Shown here piece after piece: positions 27,163-35,707 of a stretch of 64,000 bases of DNA. The notes under the pieces are model-generated. The model was not told the origin of the DNA and searched no databases. It worked only from the letters and a program-made list of their open reading frames with translations. Source of the stretch: Bradyrhizobium canariense (GTDB taxonomy: Bacteria; Pseudomonadota; Alphaproteobacteria; Rhizobiales; Xanthobacteraceae); contig NZ_JAFCKJ010000007.1 in the NCBI RefSeq assembly GCF_018130465.1, positions 298,213-362,212 on the forward strand. The letters run 5' to 3'. Each line of letters begins with the position of its first letter. The stretch's first letter is position 1. The position numbers were made by a program, and so were the translations under genes.

Positions 27163-27876
27163 ATGAAGACGATTTTGCTGGGCGCAGTCGCTCTGCTTGC
27201 GCTGGCCGCGCCGGCCGCCGCAGCCGACATGCAGCCGCGTACCTACGCCAAGGCTCCCGCGTTTACGCCGCCGCAGGTGATCTACAACTGGACCGGTTTC
27301 TACATCGGCGGCCATGTCGGCGGCGCCTTTGCCGGCGACAGCAGCTTCCAGTCGAGCGACGCGCGCTTCCTGGGCGGCTTGCAGGGCGGCTTCGACTACC
27401 AGTTTGCACCGAATTGGGTGGTTGGTGTCGAGGCCCAATATTCCTGGCTGCCGACCAACAACAACGGTGTCCTGTTCCCGCTCGGCTCGCAGGTGACCTC
27501 CAACACCGACCAGATTGGTTCGGTGACCGGCCGCATCGGCTACACTTGGGGTCCGGCGCTGCTCTACGCCAAGGGCGGTTACGCCTGGCGCAACAACAGC
27601 CTTGGCGTCAACGTTGCCGGTGTGCCGCAGACATTCACCACCACGGGCAACAGCAAGGACGGTTACACCGTCGGCGCCGGCCTCGAATACATGTTCGCGC
27701 CGAGCTGGTCGGCCAAGGCCGAGTACCAGTACTACAACTTTGGCAGCACGACCTTCACCTCCACCTCCGGTCCGCCCGACATCATCGGCGTCCGGGGCCG
27801 GGAAGACGAGCATACCGTCAAGGTCGGTGTGAACTACCGCTTTGGCTGGAGCGGTCCGGCAGCCTCGCGCTACTGA
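27163..27876 (+). CDS. Omp25/31-type outer-membrane beta-barrel protein
   Basis: 237 residues. A signal peptide (MKTILLGAVALLALAAPAAAA) is followed by NWTGFYIGGHVGGAF, the start of the Omp25/Omp31/RopB porin family of alphaproteobacteria; further strands recur (FDYQFAPNWVVGVEAQY, TGRIGYTWG, GAGLEYMFAPSWSAKAEYQYYNFG) and the protein ends VGVNYRFGWSGPAASRY, with aromatic/Tyr termini typical of barrel proteins. An eight-stranded barrel in the outer membrane is likely. ATGs at 27157 and 27163 are both possible. A strong terminator follows. Confidence 0.92.
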   Translation: MKTILLGAVALLALAAPAAAADMQPRTYAKAPAFTPPQVIYNWTGFYIGGHVGGAFAGDSSFQSSDARFLGGLQGGFDYQFAPNWVVGVEAQYSWLPTNNNGVLFPLGSQVTSNTDQIGSVTGRIGYTWGPALLYAKGGYAWRNNSLGVNVAGVPQTFTTTGNSKDGYTVGAGLEYMFAPSWSAKAEYQYYNFGSTTFTSTSGPPDIIGVRGREDEHTVKVGVNYRFGWSGPAASRY

Positions 27877-27903
27877 GCCGCCGGCGGCAAACCAAGATCT
27901 GAC

Positions 27904-27927
27904 AAAGGCCGGCTCCCGCCGGCCTTT
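27904..27927 (+). terminator. Rho-independent terminator of the porin gene
   Basis: A perfect 10-bp stem AAAGGCCGGC, loop TCCC, then GCCGGCCTTT, 27 nt after the stop codon, followed by CGTTTG. Confidence 0.85.
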
Positions 27928-28118
27928 CGTTTGCCGGCCTCCTGTTTGTTTGCTTTGCGTGAACCATCTGGCGCGTCATTTGCAAGCAAACGTTTCGGCG
28001 GGCGCTTTCTCACGCGCGTCATGGAGCTGGGGTAAAGCAAAAATAATCTTTGCCGCCTACGGAACTCGCGCTCCGGAACGCGTTATATGAGAATGACCGG
28101 GCTGGTGGGACGACGGAC

Positions 28119-28361
28119 ATGCGTATCTTGGTGTCGGCAGTGGTGCTCTCGTGCTTCGTCGGTCTGCCGTGTTCTGCCCAAACAATCCTCAAATCCGAGC
28201 CTCTGATGCTGGCACCCTATGAGGTGGCCTTCGTCAAGGACGCCTCTTGCCCCTCCGGCAAGGTGCTGAAGGTCACCGGCGCGATCCGTGGGCTGCATCG
28301 CCGGAAGGCCTGCGTGGCTCTGGCCGGCGAGCAGGCCTCGCTGGCGACCGCGACGCCCTGA
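28119..28361 (+). CDS. Small secreted protein, DUF6719-like
   Basis: 80 residues: signal peptide (MRILVSAVVLSCFVGLPCSA), then QTILKSEPLMLAPYEVAFVKDASCPSGKVLKVTGAIRG in which a Cys pair (C in DASCPSG and C in RKACVAL) may form a disulfide. I recall such a small family in Bradyrhizobium, named DUF6719 in databases; that is from memory. Start at ATG 28119. Role unknown. Confidence 0.65.
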   Translation: MRILVSAVVLSCFVGLPCSAQTILKSEPLMLAPYEVAFVKDASCPSGKVLKVTGAIRGLHRRKACVALAGEQASLATATP

Positions 28362-28429
28362 GATTTTCTCCCTGAGATTTTCGCCTTGAGATTTTCCTGG
28401 GCTCTGACGTCCCGGCTTCGGGCCGGACC

Positions 28430-28684
28430 TTACGAATTCAGCTCGAGCTCCATCCTGGACTGGCGATCGGCCTCGGCCTTGTTCCTGGCGGGGTCCTCGC
28501 CCTGTGCAGCCCGGCACGGCTTGATCTCGTAATCGTTGTCGAGCACCCGGCGTGGCCCGTGGCGATCGTCGTCGGCACTGACATCCACGACGAGGCCACT
28601 CCGATGCGCGAGCTTCCAGACATCGGAATCGCTCGGGTAGGCTTTGCTGATCTGGGCATCGTTGCAAAACAGCGCGTAGGGCAT
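28430..28684 (-). CDS. Small hypothetical protein
   Basis: 84 residues, starting MPYALFCNDAQISKAYPS at ATG 28682-28684 (GGGAAGA upstream) and ending in a charged tail (NKAEADRQSRMELELNS). No motif or signal peptide is seen. The frame extends upstream to 28753 but the N-terminal addition has no ribosome site. Probably a real small cytoplasmic protein. Confidence 0.55.
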   Translation of the reverse strand: MPYALFCNDAQISKAYPSDSDVWKLAHRSGLVVDVSADDDRHGPRRVLDNDYEIKPCRAAQGEDPARNKAEADRQSRMELELNS

Positions 28685-28846
28685 TCTTCCCGCTCCCGGA
28701 AAGCGCGTTAACGACTTTGCGGGGGGAGCGGTTCCAGTTGGCCGGTCGATCACGCGGCCGTGATCGGGTCGCCGGGCCCTGAGTCCTTAACGAGTCCTGA
28801 ATCCCGAAAAAAAGAATCCCCGGGACTCGTTTGGCGGAATCAGCGG

Positions 28847-28966
28847 ATGTTTTTGGTCATGACGACCGACCTGAAAACCTCTTGCGGGCACATGCTGCTG
28901 CCCCTAACGCTGGGCCTGTTCGGCGCCTGCGCGGCCAATCTCTGGCTGGTGTGGTCTTGGCTTTAA
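28847..28966 (+). CDS. Tiny membrane protein
   Basis: 39 residues from ATG 28847, or 35 from ATG 28859. Residues HMLLPLTLGLFGACAANLWLVW form one membrane helix. No family is known to me; the hydrophobic pattern and isolated position suggest a real short membrane protein, but the coding evidence is weak. Confidence 0.35.
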   Translation: MFLVMTTDLKTSCGHMLLPLTLGLFGACAANLWLVWSWL

Positions 28967-28988
28967 GCCCGCAACGGGAGACCCGGCT

Positions 28989-29392
28989 TTACTTTTCAGC
29001 CGGTGGACGGGGGGAGACGTCGCGGATGGCGGCGCGCAGTTTGGTCAGGGTGACCGCGCAATATTCCTCGCGCTCGCGCTCGAACCGTTCCTGATGCTTG
29101 CGGAAATTGGCGATGCGGGCCTGCATCTCGGTGCGGAAATCGCTGCTCGCCCGCGGCAGGGGAGCAGGTGAGGGCTGGGGCGGCAGGATGGCTTGCTGCA
29201 GGCTTGCGGCAGGGAGGCTTGCAGCGGCTGGCTTTCGACCGCGATTGTTTCGATGGTGACGATCTCCACCGCGACGCTTGGCGCAACTGTGGAGCCTTCC
29301 GGCTGAAGGATGTCATCCTTCTTGCCAGTCACTGATTGGACGAAGGCCATTGTCTGCGCGATGAGCGCGTCGCGTTCCCTGATCCACTTCAT
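28989..29392 (-). pseudogene. Frameshifted gene for a conserved Glu/Arg-rich coiled-coil protein
   Basis: Starting at ATG 29390-29392 the frame reads MKWIRERDALIAQTMAFVQS and continues normally to about ASLPQA (near 29205). From there the coding pattern moves to another frame, reading LQQAILPPQPSPAPLPRASSDF and then QARIANFRKHQERFEREREE, ending at TAA 28989-28991. The two halves belong together: I recall this protein from relatives as one continuous chain of about 135 residues with a Pro-rich middle and charged helix end. The total is 404 nt, one short of a multiple of three, consistent with a single-base deletion near 29195-29215. This is a true pseudogene or a sequencing error. Confidence 0.7.
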
Positions 29393-29493
29393 GGTGCACC
29401 TCAGCCGCGCGCTATTCCAGCAAAGTGGCTGCGCCGAATCAAGGTCGTTTGCAAGGGATTGCATATTTTTCCCGATCGCCCGAAACTAGGCCG

Positions 29494-29658
29494 ATGGATG
29501 CCGAAATGGACCGGTCGGGGGTAGCGGAGGGCTTGAGGCTCGTCCGCGCGTTCCTGTCGCTGCCGCCCGACAAACGGGCGGAGGTGATCGCGTTCCTGGA
29601 AGAATTGGCGCGCGCCCAAGGACGGCCCAAGGAGGGCACTGAGGTCTCGCCGAGGTGA
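29494..29658 (+). CDS. Small hypothetical protein
   Basis: 54 residues starting MDAEMDRSGVAEGLRLVRAF and continuing LSLPPDKRAEVIAFLEELARAQG, a two-helix arrangement resembling the short alpha-helical domains seen in small rhizobial regulators. No name can be given. A longer frame from 29425 is possible. It lies between the broken gene and a membrane protein gene on the opposite strand. Confidence 0.5.
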   Translation: MDAEMDRSGVAEGLRLVRAFLSLPPDKRAEVIAFLEELARAQGRPKEGTEVSPR

Positions 29659-29661
29659 GCG

Positions 29662-29880
29662 CTACCGCTCCCGCGGATTGAGGTTGGGCTCGAACGGCGC
29701 CCCGACCACGCGAACCGGTGTCGGCGCGGTCAATTCGATCGCCGTCCGTTCGGCCATCTGCTTCGGCGGAGCCGGCCCCAGTGTCAGCTCGAACAGCGCA
29801 ACTATGCCAGCGACGGCGCCACAGCACAGCGTGACCGTCGACAGCAGAAACATGTTTCGGTTTTCTTCCCTGATCCGCAT
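29662..29880 (-). CDS. Small membrane-anchored hypothetical protein
   Basis: 72 residues. MRIREENRNMFLLSTVTLCCGAVAGIVALFELTL gives an N-terminal anchor helix; the rest is a Pro-rich exposed tail (GPAPPKQMAER to EPNLNPRER). No motif recognised. Start ATG 29878-29880. Confidence 0.55.
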   Translation of the reverse strand: MRIREENRNMFLLSTVTLCCGAVAGIVALFELTLGPAPPKQMAERTAIELTAPTPVRVVGAPFEPNLNPRER

Positions 29881-30090
29881 GGACCGACAACGGCTGACGC
29901 CGGCGACCGGTTCCGGGACGGCGATGCCCCGAGAACAGGCTGAAGCTTACGCGAGGCTTACGGCGGAGCCCCAAATGGTTAGTTTTCCGTAAGACTACTC
30001 GGGATATTTGGCATCAAATCTTAACGTCCATCGGTTCCAATGCACGGTGCTGGGAATATGCGTCTGCGGAAAGTCATTGGAACGGCTGCA

Positions 30091-31788
30091 ATGAGCGTTT
30101 TGAACAATCTGAAAATCGTGTGGAAGGTTGCGCTGATCGTGGCAGTGATGGGCTGTGCGCTTGCCGCCGTCGCCGCCTTCGGTACGCGCGAACTCTCGGC
30201 GACCGTCGATGGCTTCGCCGAGCTCTCCTCCGCGCAATCCTCGGCGCTCAACCTGACGCGGGCTCAGCGCCGCGCAGAGACCTATCATGCCGCGCTCTAT
30301 GCAGTCTTCACCGAGGCGACGGAGGCAGGTAACGCCAACCGCCTCAAGACCGCGACCCAGAACCGCGACGAAATCCGTCAGTATCTGGATGCGGCCGAGC
30401 AGGACGACCCGGCGCGCGCGAGCCAGATCAAGAGCATCGGCGACCAGCTGAAGGCCGTGTTCGCGGGCTGCGATCCGGTGCTGAAGGCAGGCTCGCTCGC
30501 AAGCAGCCCCGAAGAGAATGCCAGGGCAGCCGAACGTGCGCACAAGGAGTGCGACCCGGTGATGGATGCGGCCCTGGGGCGCATTGCGCAGTTCGTGGGC
30601 GAGACGGCCCAGGCGGTCACCAAGCGCAAGGACGCCATCAACCGCGACGCCAGATCCGCGACCTGGACCGTGATCGGCGTCAGCGGCGGTGGCCTGGTTC
30701 TGGGTATCGCGATCGCGCTGTTCATCGGCCTTAATGCGATGTCCCGCCCGATTGCCCGCCTCAAGCTCGCCATGGAGGGCCTTGCCCGCAACGATCTCAA
30801 GACCGAGGTGCCCGAAAAGGACCGGCGCGACGAGATCGGCGATATGGCCAAGACGGTCGAAATCTTCAAGACCAATGCGCTCGAGGTCGAGCGCCTCAAG
30901 GCTGCGCAGGTGGAAGTCGAACGGCAGGCCGCCGAGCAGCGCAAGCGCGATATGGTCAACCTTGCCGATGGCTTCGAACGGGCGGTCGGCGAGATCATCG
31001 AAACGGTGGGCTCGGCGTCCACCGAGCTCGAAGCGTCGTCCTCGACGCTGGCCACCACCGCGCAGCGCGCGCAGGAGCTGACCTCGGTCGTTGCGGTCGC
31101 GTCGGGCGAAGCCACCGGCAACGTGCAGTCGGTCGCGACCGCTACGGAGGAGCTGTCCTCCTCGGTCAACGAGATCAGCCGGCAGGTGCAGGAATCCGCA
31201 CGGATGGCGGGCGAAGCCGTCACCCAGGCCCGCACCACGACGGAGCGCGTCAGCGAGCTCTCGGTTGCTGCGACGCGCATCGGCGACGTCGTCGAGCTGA
31301 TCAACACCATTGCCGGCCAGACCAACCTTCTGGCGCTCAACGCCACGATCGAGGCGGCACGTGCCGGCGAGGCCGGCCGCGGCTTCGCGGTCGTCGCCGC
31401 CGAGGTGAAGACACTGGCCGAGCAGACGGCCAAGGCGACCGGCGAGATCAGCCAGCAGATTTCCGGCATCCAGACCGCGACCCAGGAATCCGTCAACGCG
31501 ATCCGCGACATCTCCGCAACGATCGAACGGCTGTCGGAGGTGTCGTCGACCATTGCCGCGGCCGTCGAGGAGCAGGGCGCCGCGACCCAGGAGATCTCGC
31601 GCAACGTGCAGCAGGCCGCCCACGGCACCCAGCAGGTCTCCACCAACATCACCGACGTGCAGCGCGGTGCGGCCGAGACCGGCTCGGCCTCCTCGCAAGT
31701 GCTTTCCACCGCCAAGATGCTGGCGACCGACAGCAACCGGCTGAAGGACGAAGTCGGAAAATTCCTGCGGACGGTGCGCGCCGCATAA
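30091..31788 (+). CDS. Methyl-accepting chemotaxis protein
   Basis: 565 residues from ATG 30091 (an earlier ATG at 30058 is possible). Two membrane helices (about 10-30 and 192-214) bracket a helical periplasmic sensor of the four-helix-bundle type; HAMP follows (to about 268), then a long coiled coil containing the invariant signalling tip [18 protein letters not shown], then [19 protein letters not shown] and [10 protein letters not shown]. No pentapeptide for CheR/CheB docking is at the C-terminus. It signals to CheA/CheW. The nearby genes are not chemotaxis genes, so it acts at a distance. Confidence 0.95.
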   Translation: MSVLNNLKIVWKVALIVAVMGCALAAVAAFGTRELSATVDGFAELSSAQSSALNLTRAQRRAETYHAALYAVFTEATEAGNANRLKTATQNRDEIRQYLDAAEQDDPARASQIKSIGDQLKAVFAGCDPVLKAGSLASSPEENARAAERAHKECDPVMDAALGRIAQFVGETAQAVTKRKDAINRDARSATWTVIGVSGGGLVLGIAIALFIGLNAMSRPIARLKLAMEGLARNDLKTEVPEKDRRDEIGDMAKTVEIFKTNALEVERLKAAQVEVERQAAEQRKRDMVNLADGFERAVGEIIETVGSASTELEASSSTLATTAQRAQELTSVVAVASGEATGNVQSVATATEELSSSVNEISRQVQESARMAGEAVTQARTTTERVSELSVAATRIGDVVELINTIAGQTNLLALNATIEAARAGEAGRGFAVVAAEVKTLAEQTAKATGEISQQISGIQTATQESVNAIRDISATIERLSEVSSTIAAAVEEQGAATQEISRNVQQAAHGTQQVSTNITDVQRGAAETGSASSQVLSTAKMLATDSNRLKDEVGKFLRTVRAA

Positions 31789-31828
31789 GTCAGCGCGGCG
31801 GCTTTCGTCCGCCGCGCAGATGGCGCGC

Positions 31829-31942
31829 TTATTGCGACATCAGAAATGCAAACGCGATGACGAACAGCACGGCGGTCATGATGACCGCCGTAGCGGCACC
31901 GGCGGCGATCCTGGCCTTTTCTTTGGCTGTGGTGGAGCGCAT
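31829..31942 (-). CDS. Tiny single-helix membrane protein
   Basis: 37 residues, MRSTTAKEKARIAAGAATAV followed by IMTAVLFVIAFAFLMSQ. A basic, polar start is followed by one hydrophobic helix. It is too short for routine gene calling, but the codon use matches neighbours, the residue pattern is that of a small membrane protein, and it is convergent with the chemoreceptor gene, 40 nt from its stop. No RBS is strong. Confidence 0.5.
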   Translation of the reverse strand: MRSTTAKEKARIAAGAATAVIMTAVLFVIAFAFLMSQ

Positions 31943-32049
31943 GAGGCCCAGACGCGGCGGATGACGTAAGCAGGTTCGCTTACGGACCATTTTCGGACCG
32001 CTCGCTTTGCCTGTATACTGCGGCTGCGCCGGAATTCACATCCCGTCCC

Positions 32050-32575
32050 ATGATCGCCAATCGTGCTCCCGTGCTTGCCCACGAACGCTTCGCTGCCGAC
32101 CGCGACAATTTCGCGGGTCTCGACCTCGCCGCGCGGTTCGAGCGGATCGAGCAGACCAACCTGTGGGGCGCGGCCACCTCCGTGTCGGGCCGGCTCGGAG
32201 GACCCCGCGACCGCCGCGCTCCGCGAGGCGCTTCCTCTACTGCTGCAACGGCTCGGCGCGCGCTCGCTGCTCGATGCGCCCTGCGGCGATGCCGGCTGGA
32301 TCCTGTGCCGTGACTGCCTGGTTCATCTGAGTTTCGACAACATCGCTCGCGCCGTCGCGAACTTTCGTGCAAGCGGCGCACGCTTCCTGCTGGTCACGAC
32401 GTTTCCCGAATGGGACGGCAATCGCGATTGCGAGGACGGCGACTGGCGCGCCTTGAACATGGAGAGGGCGCCGTTCAACTGGCCGGCCCCGCGCGAGCGG
32501 ATCAACGAGCGCTGCGAGGAGGGCGGCGGCTGGCGCGACAAGAGCCTCGGGCTATGGCGGCTCGATCAATTGTAG
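32050..32575 (+). pseudogene. Decayed class I SAM methyltransferase gene
   Basis: Frame 1 from ATG 32050 reads DNFAGLDLAARFERIEQTNL then WGAATSVSG; at about 32191 the frame changes and continues GSEDPATAALREALPLLLQR and LGARSLLDAPCGDAGW. The last segment is the SAM-binding motif I (D-A-P-C-G-D). Immediately afterwards comes ILCRDCLVHLSFDN, which is the conserved C-R-D-C-L-V-H-L-S segment that should lie about 45 residues further on, so the stretch holding the D/IGxDIVP strand and the PLPxAD motif has been deleted in frame. The C-terminus (FRASGARFLLVTTFPEW to WRLDQL) is intact. Two lesions, a 2-nt frameshift and an internal deletion, make it non-functional. Confidence 0.75.
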
Positions 32576-32642
32576 CCCGGATCGCGCTGCGCTCCATCCG
32601 AACTACAGGACCCGTAGATGAACGAGGGAGGAGTGAATCCCG

Positions 32643-33056
32643 ATGATCAATGCCCAATGCAGTTGCGGCGCTCTCGCGCTGTCGCTTCCAGGACCATCAA
32701 GCCTCGTCGTCGCCTGTCATTGCGTCGACTGCCAGCGTCGAACCGGCGCGCCGTTCGGTGTCGGTGCGTTCTATCCGGCGGAGGGCGTCACGATCTCGAG
32801 AACGCCGAAGGAGTACGTCCGGACAGCCGCAAGCGGCGGCAAGGTCCGCAACTATTTTTGCCCCGAGTGCGGTTCGACGGTCTATTGGAAGGCCGAAAAT
32901 CTGCCTTCGATGATCGGCGTTGCCGTCGGCGCGATCGCGGTTCCGAACTACCCGGCGCCCATCCGCTCGGTTTTCGAACAGTCGAAACATGCCTGGGTGG
33001 AGATATCAGGCGTTGAGCACTTCCAGCAAAGCAGCGCACCGAAGCATTCGAAATGA
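32643..33056 (+). CDS. GFA family (glutathione-dependent formaldehyde-activating-like) protein
   Basis: 137 residues. AQCSCGALALSL (C6, C8), VACHCVDCQRRTGAPFGV (C25, C27, C30) and YFCPECGSTVYW (C73, C76) are the zinc cysteines of the GFA/centromere protein V-like fold. Members of the family conjugate or bind glutathione adducts; the exact substrate is unknown. Start ATG 32643, with GGAGGAGTGAATCCCG upstream. It ends 18 nt before the tRNA-Thr-derived repeat that marks the left end of the islet. Confidence 0.9.
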   Translation: MINAQCSCGALALSLPGPSSLVVACHCVDCQRRTGAPFGVGAFYPAEGVTISRTPKEYVRTAASGGKVRNYFCPECGSTVYWKAENLPSMIGVAVGAIAVPNYPAPIRSVFEQSKHAWVEISGVEHFQQSSAPKHSK

Positions 33057-33073
33057 GCGTTGCGCTCGAAAGC

Positions 33074-33113
33074 TGGTGCCGGCTGAGGGGATTGAACCCC
33101 CGACCTTCGGTTT
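33074..33113 (-). repeat. Left attachment repeat (partial tRNA-Thr 3' end)
   Basis: A perfect 40-bp copy of the tRNA-Thr 3' half, including the T-arm, acceptor strand and encoded CCA, but the anticodon arm is interrupted after GGTTT; the sequence then diverges (GCAATACCTATCGGG). It cannot make a tRNA. It is the distal att copy of the islet. The next 250 nt to the acyltransferase gene hold no convincing gene. Confidence 0.8.
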
Positions 33114-33367
33114 GCAATACCTATCGGGTCGCACGCCAGTAACTGACATAAGTCACTGATTTACATCAGAACAGCGTGCAGATGGCGCAGATTGGTCAAG
33201 AATTTTTCGGGCGGGAATGCCGTCGCACAGCTCGTCGGCCTCGCGAGCCCGGAAACTGCTCGCTGGAGCGCTGCGCCAAGAACGGCGCAATCGTGCTGTG
33301 TCCTATGGTCAGCCGAGCGGCTCGGCCCGATCCGCCGACGTGCAGCCGAAAGACGGGATCGTCTTTT

Positions 33368-34417
33368 TCAACCCTCAACAGGGAGCCGATATTTTGGCCG
33401 GGACGACAGGATCGGGCGTTCCAGTCCTTCGGCCATCAACCACGTCACGAGGCAAGTGACGGTGAGATAGAGTCCAAATCCGGCGGGTCCATACGCGACG
33501 TCCATGCGCGAGAGTGCCGACAGCACGATCAGATGGAAAAGATAGGTCGAGTACGAAATGCGGCCGAGAAAGAAGCTGATCTGCGTGAGCCAAGGTCTGA
33601 TCTCAATTTGTTTCCGAAGGGCGCCCGCAAGCACAATGGCCGCGGCGCCGAGGGCGCTCGCGTAAAGATGGAACGCGACCTCGATCCATACCTCTGACGT
33701 CTCGGCAAGCCGCAGCGTCAAGCCGACTGCGATCCCCGATGCTGCCGCAAGTGCCATGGCTGGTTTGACTGGCGTCGTGACAGTGATCCGCGACGTCGCG
33801 AGATGCAGCGCAAAGCCCCACGCGATGGCGTCCATGCGAAAGATCACGATCCGCCGCACCTGCTCCCCCCAATGGCTCCAGTCGGCGAACAGGAATCGTA
33901 ATGCAGAGATGACGGCGATGAAGGTCAGCGCAGCGAGCAGCGCCGGCGGTGGTCGTCCCCGGGCGGTCGCAGCGAACAGCAGGAGCACGGGAGGGAAGGT
34001 CAGGTAAAACCATTCCTCGACCGAAAGGCTCCATGCGATCGCGAAGAAGTCCTGCGTGTTGGCCTGGTGCGCGAAGTTCTGGACATAGAGTGCATAACGC
34101 ACAAAGTCTGCGGTGACGAGCTGGTGGGTGGTGATGGCCACGATAACCAGGGCGATCAGGTATGGCGGCACGGTGCGCATCCAGCGGCGCACCAGGAAGA
34201 TGCGGAAGTTCGCCAGCTTGTTCGGCGCACCTGCAACCAACAGGATTTGCGGAGCCAGCACGTAGCCCGACAGCACGAAGAAGATCTCCACGCCTAGAAT
34301 GGAGACGGTCTCCGCGAGTGCATGATCTCCCGGCGCTGTCATGGCATAGTGCGGGATGGCGACGGCAAAGGCGGCGGCGCCGCGCAGCAGGTCCAGCGAG
34401 GCGATGCGGTGGGTCAT
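33368..34417 (-). CDS. Acyltransferase-3 (OafA/YrhL-type) membrane O-acyltransferase
   Basis: 349 residues, 10 or so membrane helices. The family R-x10-H motif is R12 to H23 (SLDLLRGAAAFAVAIPHYA), followed by GVEIFFVLSGYVL and RRWMRTVPPYL, then WSLSVEEWFYLTFPP, the second family block. These proteins acetylate or succinylate cell-surface glycans, moving the acyl group across the inner membrane. No fused SGNH domain is present; instead the upstream gene, with which it overlaps by 4 nt, encodes an SGNH-like protein, so the acceptor step is likely split between two proteins. Confidence 0.9.
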   Translation of the reverse strand: MTHRIASLDLLRGAAAFAVAIPHYAMTAPGDHALAETVSILGVEIFFVLSGYVLAPQILLVAGAPNKLANFRIFLVRRWMRTVPPYLIALVIVAITTHQLVTADFVRYALYVQNFAHQANTQDFFAIAWSLSVEEWFYLTFPPVLLLFAATARGRPPPALLAALTFIAVISALRFLFADWSHWGEQVRRIVIFRMDAIAWGFALHLATSRITVTTPVKPAMALAAASGIAVGLTLRLAETSEVWIEVAFHLYASALGAAAIVLAGALRKQIEIRPWLTQISFFLGRISYSTYLFHLIVLSALSRMDVAYGPAGFGLYLTVTCLVTWLMAEGLERPILSSRPKYRLPVEG

Positions 34418-35382
34418 CGCAGCGCGTCCGCGATGTCGCGTTCGACCAAGCGGGCGAGGTTGTCCCGGTAATGGTTGGTGTCAAAGAAATTAGTTGGATC
34501 TCTGTTCTCCGGTCGTGGGCCCGACCAATCGACGATACGCACCCTCGGGGAGGCAATCTCTGCGAACTGCCGCTTGCATGCAGCATCCTCCATATCGGCC
34601 GATGTCCCCTCGACGGGCTGCATCGTCAAATAGCGGGGTGTCCAGAAAAGGACGAACGTCATGCCTGATGGTGCGGTGCTGATCAGGTCCCTGAGCATCG
34701 CAGGCGGATCGAAGGTGTAGGGTGCTGGATAACGCGACGCTGTGGGGCGTGTTGTACGGCTCAGTCGCTCCATGGTGGTTGCCATGTCGTCGATATCGCG
34801 AAAAGCATCGTTATACGGGTGAAAACCGTCGATCCTGAGGTGACCTTGCTCCTGGTAGCTGGTGTTCAGCATATCGATCGAGGCGTGTCGGAACAGTCCG
34901 AGCAGATAGTCGAAGGTGCTGCCGTAAAGCCATGCTGGATAAGGATGCTGCTCCCCTACATCCTTGCCCTTCGTGCACCAGCCATAGTCCATTGCGACAA
35001 TCAGAGCACGGGCGTTCGGATGGTAGCGGAAGAACAGCCGGGCGGTGGCGAGCGCCAGCACGGGGCCCCCTCCGCTGTTTGACAGGGAGACGAAGCGTCG
35101 TCCGCTCAGCTGGTCGAGGGATTCGGGCTGCAGCATGATCGACGTCGAATTGCCGATGATTGCCGCGTCAAACTGGGAATCCATTGCTCTGGAAACAGCA
35201 ATGAGACGTTCTGGAAGGTTTGCCATCTCGGCGCGCGAGCGCAGGCCAGAGCGGCCGTATGGGTCGCGGATATAGATGAACGCGACGAAACAAGAGTAGG
35301 CGAGAGCTGCGACGGCGAACACAAACAGGACGTCATGCCAAACGGGGCGCGGGTTACCGGGTCGCTGAGTCGTCTCTGCCAC
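34414..35382 (-). CDS. Membrane-anchored SGNH/AlgX-like protein
   Basis: 322 residues. One N-terminal membrane helix (VLFVFAVAALAYSCFVAFIYI, about 18-38) puts the rest in the periplasm. AAIIGNSTSIMLQP has a G-N-S-T with S79 as candidate nucleophile, and the end NFFDTNHYRDNL has D301-x-x-H304, which is the catalytic D-x-x-H pair of SGNH hydrolases such as AlgJ/AlgX and O-acetyltransferase domains. The middle matches no known family in my memory. Placed 4 nt overlapping before an acyltransferase-3 gene, it is a strong candidate for the acceptor-modifying partner. Start ATG at 35380-35382. Confidence 0.75.
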   Translation of the reverse strand: MAETTQRPGNPRPVWHDVLFVFAVAALAYSCFVAFIYIRDPYGRSGLRSRAEMANLPERLIAVSRAMDSQFDAAIIGNSTSIMLQPESLDQLSGRRFVSLSNSGGGPVLALATARLFFRYHPNARALIVAMDYGWCTKGKDVGEQHPYPAWLYGSTFDYLLGLFRHASIDMLNTSYQEQGHLRIDGFHPYNDAFRDIDDMATTMERLSRTTRPTASRYPAPYTFDPPAMLRDLISTAPSGMTFVLFWTPRYLTMQPVEGTSADMEDAACKRQFAEIASPRVRIVDWSGPRPENRDPTNFFDTNHYRDNLARLVERDIADALR

Positions 35383-35385
35383 GCT

Positions 35386-35508
35386 TCAGAAGAGCTTGTA
35401 ATTGAAGTGCGCCAGGGATGCATCGTCCGACAGGATCAGCAGCGCGCCCAGGACAATGACGAGCGCGACGGCTGCAAGGACGGCGCGGTGTCTGAGAAAT
35501 CGTTTCAT
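35386..35508 (-). CDS. Tiny membrane protein upstream of the SGNH gene
   Basis: 40 residues: MKRFLRHRAVLAAVALVIVL and a short tail (GALLILSDDASLAHFNYKLF). One helix with basic N-terminus, C-terminus exposed. Its stop is 3 nt before the SGNH-like gene, so it belongs to that operon. Its role is not known; tiny membrane proteins of this type accompany AlgX-like and SGNH acylation clusters. Start ATG 35506-35508. Confidence 0.55.
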   Translation of the reverse strand: MKRFLRHRAVLAAVALVIVLGALLILSDDASLAHFNYKLF

Positions 35509-35707
35509 GGCTCGGGCGCGGGTGGGGCGGTTGCGGTGAGTGTTTCGTACAACGCTGGGATGACGTCGTCCAGTGCAGGGCGACAGGCCTTCCTGGTTAT
35601 TTAGGCCAAACAAGCAGGTTCCACTCTCCTGTGGCCCGGCGCCTGGTCGGCGCTGCGGCCAAGGCCGCTATCCGTGCGCCCGCTTTGGCGCGGCCCGCTA
35701 CATCGCG

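Noticed and set aside
29995-31698. 567-codon open frame on the minus strand
   Set aside because: Antisense of the chemoreceptor; Gly/Arg/Leu-rich shadow.
33114-33367. Possible small genes or integrase remnant in the left part of the islet
   Set aside because: Several overlapping frames of 60-90 codons exist but none has a plausible protein pattern or ribosome site; no tyrosine-recombinase residues are seen.
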